Notes: generated from the letters alone by a model not told the origin. Positions 7,747 to 15,429 are shown, numbered from the stretch's first letter. The stretch is DNA of 17,266 nt from Verrucomicrobiota bacterium (GCA_023446735.1 JAEXPQ010000131.1:1-17266), one strand, 5' to 3'. A program made the numbers and translations.

Positions 7747-8226
7747 TCACTCCTCGCCGTCGAGGTAGTCGAGCGCCTCGGAGCGGAGCATCCGGCGCGC
7801 GGGCGAGCGCACGAGCCACTTGTTGCTGTCGGGATAGTGGCAGCTCTCGCCGAGGGGATTGTCGGCGACGATCAGGAGGACGAGGTCCTCGGTGCCGTCG
7901 TTGATGATCTGGTGCGGTTCGCCCGGCTTGAACAGAAAGGCGTCGCCCGGCTCGATCGCGGTGAGGCCGGCGGCGTCGCGCACCTGCCCGCGGCCGGCGA
8001 GCACGTGGTAGAACTCGAACTGCGCGCTGTGGGAGTGGAACGGGTAGTTGATCTTCCCGGGCGCGATGCGGCTGATTTCGACGTCGAACGGGTGGCGTTC
8101 GAGCAGGTCGGTCGAGAGCGGCTTGCGGCCCAGCGCCTCGGAGACCTCGATGTCGGTGGTGCCGAACTTGCCCTTGGGCGAGGTCCAGGGATCGGCGGAG
8201 AGCTGGCTGACGTTCACTTTGCGCAT
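7747..8226 (-). CDS. Cupin-domain protein
   Basis: A 159-residue single-domain cupin without signal peptide, so cytoplasmic. Motif 1 follows the H-x-H-x4-E-x6-G pattern: H64, H66, E71, G78. Motif 2 is GDAFLFKPGEPHQIIN (94-109), supplying H105. These four residues form a standard metal site, so an enzyme or a small-molecule sensor are both possible; sequence alone does not give the substrate. The C-terminus (SNKWLVRSPARRMLRSEALDYLDGEE, split here as SNKWLVR and the rest) is charged and outside the barrel. The start is the ATG at 8226, with no clear Shine-Dalgarno sequence. It is the last gene of a leftward run and lies 60 bp after the membrane-protein gene. Confidence 0.85.
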   Translation of the reverse strand: MRKVNVSQLSADPWTSPKGKFGTTDIEVSEALGRKPLSTDLLERHPFDVEISRIAPGKINYPFHSHSAQFEFYHVLAGRGQVRDAAGLTAIEPGDAFLFKPGEPHQIINDGTEDLVLLIVADNPLGESCHYPDSNKWLVRSPARRMLRSEALDYLDGEE

Positions 8227-8286
8227 GGGCAGAGGCTGTTGCGGGAAGCGGCGTCGAGTCGAGCCGGCGAACGAGCGTGGTCCCGC

Positions 8287-8766
8287 TCAGCGCGCGGCGA
8301 GTGCGCGCCACTGCCTCCGCGTGCCGACCAAGTGGGCGAAGCCGAGCGCGAGGGCGATCGAGGAGAACACCGGCACCTGCCACGGGAACACGCCCGGGTG
8401 TTTCAGCATCGTGATCGCCTGCGGGATCAGGGCCAGCCCGCGGAGCGTGTAGATCGCACCGACGGCCACCAGACCGCCGCGCAACAGCGGCAACCGGCGC
8501 ATCCGTCCCGCTCCCGACCATGCGTAAAGCCCGAACGTGCCGAGCACCGCGACGATCACGAGGCACACCGGGTAGATCAGCCAGCTGCTGGTACGGATCA
8601 TCTCCAGCACGAAGCGCGGAGCGGTGAAGAAACGTGCTGTGGCCTCGCCGGTGAAAAGGCAGGCGACATGCAGGAGGGCCAACGCGAAGCTGGCATACGA
8701 GCAGGCGGCGAGCAGGCCGCGGCCGCGGGGTTCCGGCGTGGCGGAGGGCGGAGTGGAGGAGTGCAT
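8287..8766 (-). CDS. Small four-helix integral membrane protein, function unknown
   Basis: A 159-residue protein starting at the ATG at 8766. An in-frame start 99 bp further up would only add an Arg/Thr-rich tail, so it was not used. After a short Pro/Ser-rich N-terminus there are four hydrophobic segments: LLAACSYASFALALLHVACLF, LIYPVCLVIVAVLGTFGLYA, GLVAVGAIYTLRGLALI and FSSIALALGFAHLVG. Basic residues fall between them. No motif was recognised. It sits between the cupin and the rRNA methyltransferase on the same strand. Confidence 0.75.
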   Translation of the reverse strand: MHSSTPPSATPEPRGRGLLAACSYASFALALLHVACLFTGEATARFFTAPRFVLEMIRTSSWLIYPVCLVIVAVLGTFGLYAWSGAGRMRRLPLLRGGLVAVGAIYTLRGLALIPQAITMLKHPGVFPWQVPVFSSIALALGFAHLVGTRRQWRALAAR

Positions 8767-8862
8767 GCGGCCAGTTTCGCCGAACCCGCCGATTGTCGCT
8801 ATCGCTTCGTGACGAGTGGTCGTTTCTCGGCGGCGGCCGGCGGCGCGTGTCCAAGATTGTCC

Positions 8863-8889
8863 CATGAGTGGGACGGCGTCCCGCTCATG
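8863..8889 (-). terminator. Stem-loop overlapping the stop codon of the rRNA methyltransferase gene
   Basis: Arms catgagtgggac (8863-8874) and gtcccgctcatg (8878-8889) form a 12-bp stem with one G-T pair and a ggc loop. The TGA of the leftward methyltransferase gene (8885-8887) lies inside it. No strong U-run follows on the minus strand, so it may end transcription weakly or protect the 3' end. Confidence 0.5.
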
Positions 8890-10432
8890 CCTTGTGCAGC
8901 GTGATCACGCACTCGAGGTGGCGCGTTTGCGGGAACAGGTCGAACGGCTGCACCGCGGTGAGGGCGTAGCCGGCGGGCTGGAGCAGCGCGAGGTCGCGCA
9001 TCTGCGTGGCGGGATCGCACGAAACGTAGACGATCGTGCGCGGGCCGTAGGCGACCAGTTGGCGCAGGAAGAGTTCGTCACAGCCGCGGCGCGGCGGGTC
9101 GATCACGACGGCGGTCTCGGCGGCGGGGAACTCGAGCCCGGCGAAGATCGCGGCGGCGTCGGCGGCGAGGAAGGTGGCGTTGGCGATGCCGTTGGCCGTG
9201 GCGTTGTCCTGCGCCCAGCGGACGGAGCTCTCGCTGATCTCGACGCCCGCCACGCGCTCGAACCGGCGCGCAGCGCTGAGCGCGAACAGTCCGCTGCCGC
9301 AATACGCGTCGACGAGGAAGCGCGCGCCCGAGGCGGCGGCCTGTTCGCGCACGTAGCCGGTGAAGGCGGGCAGGATGAACGGGTTGTTCTGGAAGAAGTC
9401 TCGCGCGAGGAAGCGCAGCTTGAGGGATTGCGGACTGCGGATTGCGGACTGCGGATTGGCGGAAGCGATTGCGGGCGCTGTAGCTGGGGGCGGTGAACCC
9501 GGCGTGACGGTCTCGGCGGCGGGAACGGCCTCGGCGCGGTCGGCGACAGGCTCGGCGAACGGGACCTCCTCGGTGATCGTGGCCTCGTAGTCGGTGGTCA
9601 CCCCTTCCAGCGAATGGCGGAGCAGCACGGTGGCGCCGCGCTGGTAACCACCGGCGGCGACCTTGGCGCGGATCGCGTCGCGCAATGTCGTCAGGCGGCC
9701 GTTGATGGCGTCGGTGGCGATCGGGCACTGCGGCACGTCGACCAACGCGAAGCGGGAGGCGGCCTTGAGGAAGCCGATCGGAAAGGCGGCGGCGTTCTCG
9801 CCCGCACGTGGCAGTTCGAAGTGCGGGGTGATCTTCGAGCGGTAGCCGAAGTCCTGCGGGGAGGGGATCACCGGGTTTACCGGGAACTCGATCTTCGCCA
9901 TGTACCGCAGGAGCTCGGCGACATGGCGCTGTTTCCAGCGGAGCTGCTCGGCGTAGGCAAGGTTCTGGTACTGACAGCCGCCGCACGTGCCGAAGAGCGG
10001 GCAGCGCGGCGCGATGCGCTCGGGCGCCGGGCGGACGACGGCGACCAGGTCCGCCTCGGAGTAGTTCTTGTGGTTGCGGAAAATCCGCACCCGCACGCGC
10101 TCGCCGGGCAGCGCGAACGGCACCATCACGACCCAGCCGGAGCCGCCCTCGGCGGCGGTTTCGGGTTTCGGGTCTTGGGTCTCGAGGGCGCCGGCCACCG
10201 GCGATTGGGGATCGCGGATTTCGGATTGGGGATTGGCGGGCGGAACCTGGGGCAACGCTCCGTTGGCTGCGCTGGCGGAAGGCGTGGCCGAATCCGCATT
10301 CTGCAATCCGCATTCCGCAATCGGTAGGGCGACGCGCCCGAGGCCGACGCCGAGGTTGGTGAGCGTCGAGATCTCGAGCTCGAACTCGGCATGGTACGGG
10401 AACGGATGGTCGTTGAAGCGCTTCTTGGCCAC
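8885..10432 (-). CDS. rlmD: RlmD/RumA-like 23S rRNA (uracil-5-)-methyltransferase with two in-frame insertions
   Basis: A class I SAM-dependent enzyme that makes 5-methyluridine in 23S rRNA. It starts at a GTG (10432) and is 515 residues long, whereas the family is usually about 400-450. The order is: an N-terminal TRAM-like strand region (18-34, resuming at 99-117); four iron-sulfur ligand candidates C144, C150, C153 (CPLFGTCGGC) and C236 (VPQCPIA); the SAM-site motif DAYCGSGLF (375-383); DPPRRG (445-450); and the catalytic loop SCDPATQMRD with nucleophile C472. Two stretches do not belong to the fold. Residues about 35-98 interrupt the TRAM domain, and about 291-336 sit just before RDFFQNNPF. 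Both are Ala/Pro/Gln/Ser-rich and contain NPQSEIRDPQS and NPQSAIRSPQS phrases encoded by heptanucleotide repeats. All core motifs are intact, so the enzyme is probably functional. The exact target uridine is not decidable. Confidence 0.9.
   Translation of the reverse strand: MAKKRFNDHPFPYHAEFELEISTLTNLGVGLGRVALPIAECGLQNADSATPSASAANGALPQVPPANPQSEIRDPQSPVAGALETQDPKPETAAEGGSGWVVMVPFALPGERVRVRIFRNHKNYSEADLVAVVRPAPERIAPRCPLFGTCGGCQYQNLAYAEQLRWKQRHVAELLRYMAKIEFPVNPVIPSPQDFGYRSKITPHFELPRAGENAAAFPIGFLKAASRFALVDVPQCPIATDAINGRLTTLRDAIRAKVAAGGYQRGATVLLRHSLEGVTTDYEATITEEVPFAEPVADRAEAVPAAETVTPGSPPPATAPAIASANPQSAIRSPQSLKLRFLARDFFQNNPFILPAFTGYVREQAAASGARFLVDAYCGSGLFALSAARRFERVAGVEISESSVRWAQDNATANGIANATFLAADAAAIFAGLEFPAAETAVVIDPPRRGCDELFLRQLVAYGPRTIVYVSCDPATQMRDLALLQPAGYALTAVQPFDLFPQTRHLECVITLHKA
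9425..9459. repeat. Heptanucleotide tandem repeat, five units, inside rlmD
   Basis: Five consecutive 7-bp units alternate ggattgc and ggactgc, the last being ggattgg. On the coding (minus) strand they read NPQSAIRSPQS. Because 7 is not a multiple of 3, three units make a 7-residue protein period. Confidence 0.9.
10159..10186. repeat. Second type of heptanucleotide repeat (TTTCGGG), four units, inside rlmD
   Basis: Units are tttcggg, tttcggg, tcttggg and tctcgag. The unit differs from the GGATTGC type but has the same 7-bp period. It encodes the ETQDPKPETA part of the first protein insertion. Confidence 0.8.
10201..10235. repeat. Heptanucleotide repeat, left arm of an inverted pair inside rlmD
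   Basis: Five 7-bp units of consensus (g/c)(g/c)gattg. The array is an imperfect inverted copy of the array at 10289-10323: about 27 of 35 positions match by eye. The spacer is 53 bp. Confidence 0.85.
10289..10323. repeat. Heptanucleotide repeat, right arm of an inverted pair inside rlmD
   Basis: Five 7-bp units: cgaatcc, gcattct, gcaatcc, gcattcc, gcaatcg. This is the opposite orientation to the array at 10201-10235, with matching ends cgattg (10202-10207) and caatcg (10318-10323). Together they could fold the rlmD message into a long imperfect hairpin. Confidence 0.85.
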
Positions 10433-10490
10433 GGGATGGACAGAGAGAACGGCCGCGGGCGCGGCGGCAACCCGAGACGTCCGCCGCCGC

Positions 10491-10724
10491 TCAGTTCTCC
10501 GGCGGCAGGGTGGCGACGTAGAGCTCCTCGACCTTCTGGCGGGCCCACGGGGTCTTGCGGAGGAATTTCAGGCTGGAGGACACGCTCGGGTCGAAGAGGA
10601 AGCAGCGGATCGGGATGCGCCGGCCCAGCTCCTCCCAGCCGTACCATTTCTCCAACTGGGTGACGATCGCCTCGAGCGTGAGGCCGTGCAGCGGGTCGTT
10701 GGAGCGGTGGGCGGGAGCAGACAT
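10491..10724 (-). CDS. VF530-family (DUF2132) small DNA-binding protein
   Basis: A 77-residue protein that matches the VF530 family across its whole length. The conserved phrases are NDPLHGLTLEAIVTQLEKWY (9-28), GWEELGRRIPIRCFLFDPSV (29-48), then SSLKFLRKTPWARQKVEELY (50-69). The founding member, from Vibrio fischeri, has a small helical fold reported to bind double-stranded DNA; the cellular role is not established. The start is the ATG at 10724, without a clear Shine-Dalgarno sequence. It lies 58 bp upstream of the rRNA methyltransferase gene on the same strand and may share its transcript. Confidence 0.9.
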   Translation of the reverse strand: MSAPAHRSNDPLHGLTLEAIVTQLEKWYGWEELGRRIPIRCFLFDPSVSSSLKFLRKTPWARQKVEELYVATLPPEN

Positions 10725-10923
10725 GGGGCGATTGAGAACATGCGGCGCCGTTTTGGCCAGTGCGCGCCACGGGCTGCAGGCGCGGGTGCGGATGCATCAT
10801 CTCCCGATGCGCTGTGAGCGCCCGCCAAGAACGGGGTGGATTTCGCGCGGACAGCCAACCACAGTCGCCGTTTCACCCCCGAGTATCTCATCCCCCGAAC
10901 ACCCTCCCCTGGGCTCCTCCATC

Positions 10924-12474
10924 ATGTCTGGCGACAAACTACGCATCTCCGAGAAGATCTCCTACGGCTTCGGCGACTTCGCGTCGTGCCTGTACTGGCA
11001 GACCTTCATGCTCTATCTGACATTCTTCTACACTGATGTCTTCGGAATCAGTGCGTTGGCTGCTGCCGCGCTGCTGGGGCTGAGTCGGTCGCTCGACGCT
11101 TTCTTTGATCCCGTCGTCGGCATGATCGGCGACCGAACTCAGACTCGATGGGGCAAGTATCGGCCTTTTCTTCTTTGGTTCTGCGTGCCGCTGGCCTTCG
11201 CCGGTGCGCTGACGTTCACCACCCCGGATGCCGGCACGGTGGCGAAGCTGGAGTCGGTCTTCAAGGGCCCCTTCCAGAGCATTCTCACATGGTTGGGTGG
11301 GGTGTTCAGTAGTGTTGGACTGAAGGCGATGGGGGAGATGGCGAACACGCTCGGCAGCGAAGTCTCGGGCAAGCTCATCTGGGCGATCCTGACCTACAAC
11401 GCGCTGATGATCATCTACACGGCGATCAACATTCCGTACACGGCGATGCTGGGCGTGCTCACGCCGAATCCGGTCGAGCGGACCACGCTCTCCTCGGTGA
11501 AGTTCATCGGTGCGTTCATGGGCAACATCGTCATTTCGTTCTGCCTGCTCCCCGGCATGAAGCTGCTCGGGGTCGAGTCGGAGGCCAAGGCGTGGCAGAT
11601 CACGTTTACCATAATCGGTGCTGCGGTTGTATCGTTCTTCCTGATCACATTCTTCAACACCCGCGAGCGAGTGCAGCCGCCGAAGGCGCAAAATACCGAG
11701 GTGAAACGTGATCTGGCGGATCTGTTCACCAACTGGCCTTGGATCGTGCTCCTGTTTACGACGATCACATTCATTCTGTTTGTTGCGGCACGTGGCAGTG
11801 TCACCGTGCACTACTTCAAGTATTTTGTCGGCACCCACACGATCACGTTTCCGGCCTGGGTTCCGTGGGCCGGGGGCACCCAGGAATGGGGTTTCGAGCG
11901 GCTGGTTTCGTGGTTCAACGGCACCGGTGGCATCGCATCGCTGCTCGGCGTGACGATCCTGCCGTTCCTTGTGGGGCGCTTTGGCAAACGCCTCACGTTC
12001 GTGGGGCTATTCGTCGTCGCGATCGCGAGCACTGCCGCATTTTACGTGTTCAAGCCGAGCAATCTCGGCCTTATCTTCGGCATCAATCTGATCGGCTCGA
12101 TGACCGGCGGTCCGCTTAGCGCGGTGCTTTGGGCCATGTATGCCGACACGGCGGATTACTCGGAGTGGAAGCGCGGCCGGCGCGCCACGGGGTTGGTGTT
12201 CTCGGCCGCCATCTTTGCGCAGAAACAGGGTTGGGCCATCGGTGCGGCTGTCGCGTTGATCCTGATGGATCAGGTCGGCTTCAAGGCGAACGTCGAGCAG
12301 ACTCCCGAATCGTTGAACGGGCTTGTGCGCCTGATGAGCCTCATCCCCGCTGGGCTCGGGATCGGATCGATTGTCCTCTTCCTGTTCTATCCGCTCACCG
12401 ACAAGAAGGTCGCCGAGATCGGCGCCGAGCTGAAGGCACGGCGCATCGCGGCGGGCGAGGAACCGACGAGCTGA
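10924..12474 (+). CDS. GPH-family (MelB-like) sugar:cation symporter
   Basis: A 516-residue polytopic membrane transporter of the glycoside-pentoside-hexuronide:cation symporter branch of the MFS. The family signature starts at once: KISYGFGDFASCLYW (11-25), then DAFFDPVVGMIGDRTQ (58-73) and RWGKYRPFLLW (75-85). D58 and D62 correspond to the cation-site Asp pair of MelB helix II. About twelve hydrophobic segments follow. Two loops are longer than usual: about 101-148 between helices 3 and 4, and about 370-395 (WVPWAGGTQEWGFERLVSWF region). The chosen ATG gives the canonical N-terminus; the frame is open further up, but that part shows no family similarity. The likely cargo is an oligosaccharide or hexuronide, but this cannot be read from the sequence. 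It is divergent from VF530 and followed by a strong terminator. Confidence 0.92.
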   Translation: MSGDKLRISEKISYGFGDFASCLYWQTFMLYLTFFYTDVFGISALAAAALLGLSRSLDAFFDPVVGMIGDRTQTRWGKYRPFLLWFCVPLAFAGALTFTTPDAGTVAKLESVFKGPFQSILTWLGGVFSSVGLKAMGEMANTLGSEVSGKLIWAILTYNALMIIYTAINIPYTAMLGVLTPNPVERTTLSSVKFIGAFMGNIVISFCLLPGMKLLGVESEAKAWQITFTIIGAAVVSFFLITFFNTRERVQPPKAQNTEVKRDLADLFTNWPWIVLLFTTITFILFVAARGSVTVHYFKYFVGTHTITFPAWVPWAGGTQEWGFERLVSWFNGTGGIASLLGVTILPFLVGRFGKRLTFVGLFVVAIASTAAFYVFKPSNLGLIFGINLIGSMTGGPLSAVLWAMYADTADYSEWKRGRRATGLVFSAAIFAQKQGWAIGAAVALILMDQVGFKANVEQTPESLNGLVRLMSLIPAGLGIGSIVLFLFYPLTDKKVAEIGAELKARRIAAGEEPTS

Positions 12475-12497
12475 ACCGGACCTGAATCGTTTTCCCC

Positions 12498-12527
12498 GAC
12501 GGCGCGCCGAAGACCCGGCGCGCCGTC
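12498..12527 (+). terminator. Intrinsic terminator of the symporter gene
   Basis: Perfect 12-bp arms gacggcgcgccg (12498-12509) and cggcgcgccgtc (12516-12527) surround the loop aagacc. The following tgcgtttt supplies a short T-run. The hairpin starts 24 bp after the symporter stop. Confidence 0.85.
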
Positions 12528-12544
12528 TGCGTTTTGCCGGCGAG

Positions 12545-12633
12545 CCTCGCGGTTCGCGAGGGGGCAGGAGCCCTGATCGGCACCGTGGCCGCCGGTGTCG
12601 GCGCGCCGCTGGCCGGTGAAACCGGCGCCTGCC
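12545..12633. repeat. Compound palindromic intergenic repeat
   Basis: A hairpin cctcgcg-gtt-cgcgagg (12545-12561) is followed by an outer inverted pair, ggcaggagcc (12563-12572) with ggcgcctgcc (12624-12633), 9 of 10 matching. Nested inside is gccggt-gaa-accggc (12612-12626). This layering is typical of REP-like dispersed elements, but only this copy is in view. Confidence 0.5.
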
Positions 12634-12774
12634 TCGCGGCGTAACTAGAAATCGGATGGGCGGACCCCTTGGCGCTGCTCATTTGGGCGACAGCCCCTCA
12701 AGGCGTGGCATCTTCAATCCACCCAGCCCCGGTCGGTCGCCTACACTTTGTCCATTGTCGCGACATGCCCCTTT

Positions 12775-14919
12775 CTAGTCCCCTCTAGCGCCGACACTTG
12801 AGTCGGGCGATTTCTGGGCGACGACCGAGTGCAGCGGTTCCAGGTTCGGGCTCAAACGGACGATGCGGGTTTTACCGTCACGCACGCATGCCACATAGGG
12901 TCCATCCTGCCCGACACCAAGAGCAACCGGCGAGCCTGCGATTTCAAAACTCGCCGTACGTATATATTCCGCATTCAACCGCACCACCTTGGTTGTTTCG
13001 GGCTCCTTCGCGCCCCAAGGATTTTCCCCGCCGACCACACAGTAAAGCGAATCCCCAAATTCGACGACAAAACGAACCCGTGTCGGTAGAGTACGCTCCA
13101 ATTTGAGACTGACCGGATTGAAGAGTCGCCCCGAGCCGAGCAGTACGGCATCACCGCGCCCCACCAGAAGAACGGGCCAGTCCATCCCCGCGCTATCGTG
13201 ATAGGGACTGTCGCCGCGCTTGGTGAATCGGCTCGCCGGTCCAATCTCCTCGAAGTGGAGATCCCGTGGGGATACATGGTCCGTCAGAAAATACAGTCGT
13301 TTATGTTTTGAGCTCCAGATGTAGCTGCTGGCGCAGGAGATCATCTTTCCCACATCAGTGGGCCGTCCACTCCCTCCATCGTACAGATGGTGTTCGGCCC
13401 AGGACGAGTCTTGGTTCACGACAGCAATCACGTGGTAACCGGCTGCAACCAAGGCGGAGGGTGGCACCGGTGCCTGCGCAAAGCCCACTTCCACCCCCAG
13501 TCGCCTTCCGGTCAGTTTCACCTGCGTCATTCGGCCATCCGCATAACCCAAAATGACCTTCGCGAGCTCCGGCAGGTACGCATGGCTGCTGGGAACACTC
13601 TCCAGTTCGACCCGTTGCAGATCGCTCCCTTGGTCTTCGTTCCACAGGCAGAGGTTGGCCGCCTCTGTATCGAGCAGGAGCAGCCGCCCTTTGCCGCACG
13701 ACATTGCCCAGGACGCGTTGCAGCGTAGAACTTGCCCTGGCAGCGGCACCGGCTCCGGTGCAATAGCTGCGACAGGCTTGGTTTTCGCTGCGCCCGCTGG
13801 CAATGGCGCCGCGATCGGTTGCGCTGTCGGTTCATGCTGCGCTGCGGTGGCCTGCCCAGTCCGCTGTTTGGGAGTGGAATGCACCCATTGCCCCGCCCAA
13901 TAGGCGCTCACCAGAACCAGTAGGACCAAACCACCCAATGCGAGTAGTCGACCGTTTCCCAAGAGAAACATCCAGATTCCACCGCCGCCGATTGGGGAGT
14001 CAGTCATTTCCGCTTCCGGAGCCGCCACGAAGGGACGAGCGGGAGCTGGCGCGGGCTGGGCGACCGGATTGACGAGGCGAATCGCGATGTCTTTTGCGCT
14101 TGGCGGCCGGTCTGTCGGGAGTTTCGCCAAACAACGTCCGATCACGCCCTCCCAATGGGACGCGATCGGATATCGCTCGATCCCGAATTGCTGCCGCCGA
14201 TCCGCCATGCGGGGCGGCTTCACTTTCAGTATCTGCTCGACCAGATCTCCTTCCCAAAACGGAGGTCTCCCCGTGAGCAATTCATAGATGGTCGCACCGA
14301 GTGCATAGATGTCGTCCGATGGCTGGCAGGGGGCCCCCATGAGCTGCTGCGGACTCATGTACACAGCCGTTCCGCTCACATGGCGGTGGCGATTGCCTCG
14401 GTCGGTCAGCGGTCGAGAAAAACCCGATATACCGAAGTCCGTAATCTTGAGATCACCGTTGTGGTCGATCATCAGGTTCGCCGGTTTCAAGTCGCGATGA
14501 ACCAAGCCGACTTTTTCGTGGGCGTACTCGAGCGCCTCGCACAGCTGCCCCAGCCATTTCTGCAGTTCGTGCGGATCAAAAACTCCGCCCGGCCTGTCGT
14601 CTTTCAAGCTGAGCAGCGTGCAACCATCCACGTACTCCATGGAGATTGCCGCCAAATCCTTTGCCCGATGAAAATCGAAGACGCGGACGATATGAGGGTG
14701 CGTTACCAGCGTGGATTTCTTGGCTTCCTGTTTGAAAAGATCGTACCCCGTCTGATCCCGAATGAGTCCCCCTGGTAGGAACTTCAGGGCTACCCGCTTC
14801 TCGAGGAGCACATCATTTGCGAGCCAGACTTCCCCCATTCCGCCCTCTCCGAGCTTCCGACTGAGGCCAAATCGTTCGAAAAGGATCTGCCCGTCGTGAA
14901 ATGAGTTCTCCTGCTCCAT
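12775..14919 (-). CDS. Hanks-type Ser/Thr protein kinase with one membrane segment and unknown C-terminal domain
   Basis: A 714-residue kinase counted from the ATG at 14919, which has GGAA seven bases upstream. An in-frame GTG at 14967 would add 16 residues and is the alternative. The kinase domain (about 14-284) shows the Gly-loop GEGGMG (24-29), K46 in VALKFL, the catalytic HRDLKPAN (141-148), DFG (161-163), GTAVYMSPQQ (183-192, SPQ in place of APE) and DIYALG with D203. After a Pro/Ala-rich linker comes a single membrane span at about 324-344 (LLALGGLVLLVLVSAYWAG), a second Pro/Ala-rich linker, and an extracytoplasmic domain of roughly 310 residues. That domain is beta-rich with repeating short strands suggestive of a propeller; I recognise no WD or PQQ signature. 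It probably senses an envelope signal and phosphorylates cytoplasmic proteins. Codon choice looks less GC-biased than in neighbouring genes. Confidence 0.9.
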   Translation of the reverse strand: MEQENSFHDGQILFERFGLSRKLGEGGMGEVWLANDVLLEKRVALKFLPGGLIRDQTGYDLFKQEAKKSTLVTHPHIVRVFDFHRAKDLAAISMEYVDGCTLLSLKDDRPGGVFDPHELQKWLGQLCEALEYAHEKVGLVHRDLKPANLMIDHNGDLKITDFGISGFSRPLTDRGNRHRHVSGTAVYMSPQQLMGAPCQPSDDIYALGATIYELLTGRPPFWEGDLVEQILKVKPPRMADRRQQFGIERYPIASHWEGVIGRCLAKLPTDRPPSAKDIAIRLVNPVAQPAPAPARPFVAAPEAEMTDSPIGGGGIWMFLLGNGRLLALGGLVLLVLVSAYWAGQWVHSTPKQRTGQATAAQHEPTAQPIAAPLPAGAAKTKPVAAIAPEPVPLPGQVLRCNASWAMSCGKGRLLLLDTEAANLCLWNEDQGSDLQRVELESVPSSHAYLPELAKVILGYADGRMTQVKLTGRRLGVEVGFAQAPVPPSALVAAGYHVIAVVNQDSSWAEHHLYDGGSGRPTDVGKMISCASSYIWSSKHKRLYFLTDHVSPRDLHFEEIGPASRFTKRGDSPYHDSAGMDWPVLLVGRGDAVLLGSGRLFNPVSLKLERTLPTRVRFVVEFGDSLYCVVGGENPWGAKEPETTKVVRLNAEYIRTASFEIAGSPVALGVGQDGPYVACVRDGKTRIVRLSPNLEPLHSVVAQKSPDSSVGARGD

Positions 14920-14978
14920 CCATCGATTCCACAAGACTCCGTCGTTGCACCGCAACTCCGATTTCACGCTGGAGACTC

Positions 14979-14993
14979 GCTCTGTATCAGAGC
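14979..14993. promoter_or_regulatory. Perfect inverted repeat upstream of the kinase gene
   Basis: GCTCTG-TAT-CAGAGC, 6-bp arms with a 3-nt centre, 60 bp upstream of the kinase ATG. It is a candidate operator or leader hairpin. No promoter boxes were clear around it. Confidence 0.3.
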
Positions 14994-15408
14994 ACCAACG
15001 CTCAGCACCTATTGGGAGTCGCGCAATAGACTGACTGAGGTGGATCCCGTTGCCCCTAACCCGAGTTCTTCAGTTTGAAGAGCGGCAGAGAAAAGTTTCC
15101 GAGAGGTCGATCCGAAGACGTCATGCCGCTTGACTCCTGACTGGGTCTCCGGATCCGGGACTTGCGGGAGCTTTCGCGCGCTCTCGCCGCCCGCTCCATG
15201 GGAGGTGCGGATGGCGCGGATCCCGGCGACTTGAGCTCAAAACGACGTTGGGGCTATGCCGTCCTCCGTAAGACACCGAGGGCTGGTGGCCGCCGGCCGA
15301 GTCGGCAAGGGTGCTCTGGGAAGAGCGAGCTTCCGAAGTCGAACGGAGCGGCCGACGGTCCGGTGCCTTCAGGAAGACTGACTGGCTTCCTTATCCCGGT
15401 TGCGGAAT

Positions 15409-15429
15409 CGAAGGCCTTGGTGGCCTTCG
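15409..15429. repeat. Perfect 8-bp-stem hairpin in the non-coding region
   Basis: cgaaggcc (15409-15416) and ggccttcg (15422-15429) flank ttggt. No gene ends or begins next to it, and no T-run follows, so it is more likely a dispersed repeat unit than a terminator. Confidence 0.5.

Larger units (their letters stand above)
12475..12774. other. Intergenic region between convergent genes
   Basis: 300 bp between the ends of the symporter and kinase genes. It holds the symporter terminator (12498-12527) and a palindromic repeat (12545-12633). The remaining part up to the kinase stop has no credible coding sequence. Confidence 0.7.

Noticed and set aside
7618..8904. 428-codon plus-strand frame over the cupin and membrane-protein genes
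   Set aside because: The minus-strand products have a complete cupin metal site and four clean membrane helices; the plus product is a charged shadow.
9425..10323. CRISPR array
   Set aside because: The repeats are 7-bp head-to-tail units without spacers and lie in a coding frame.
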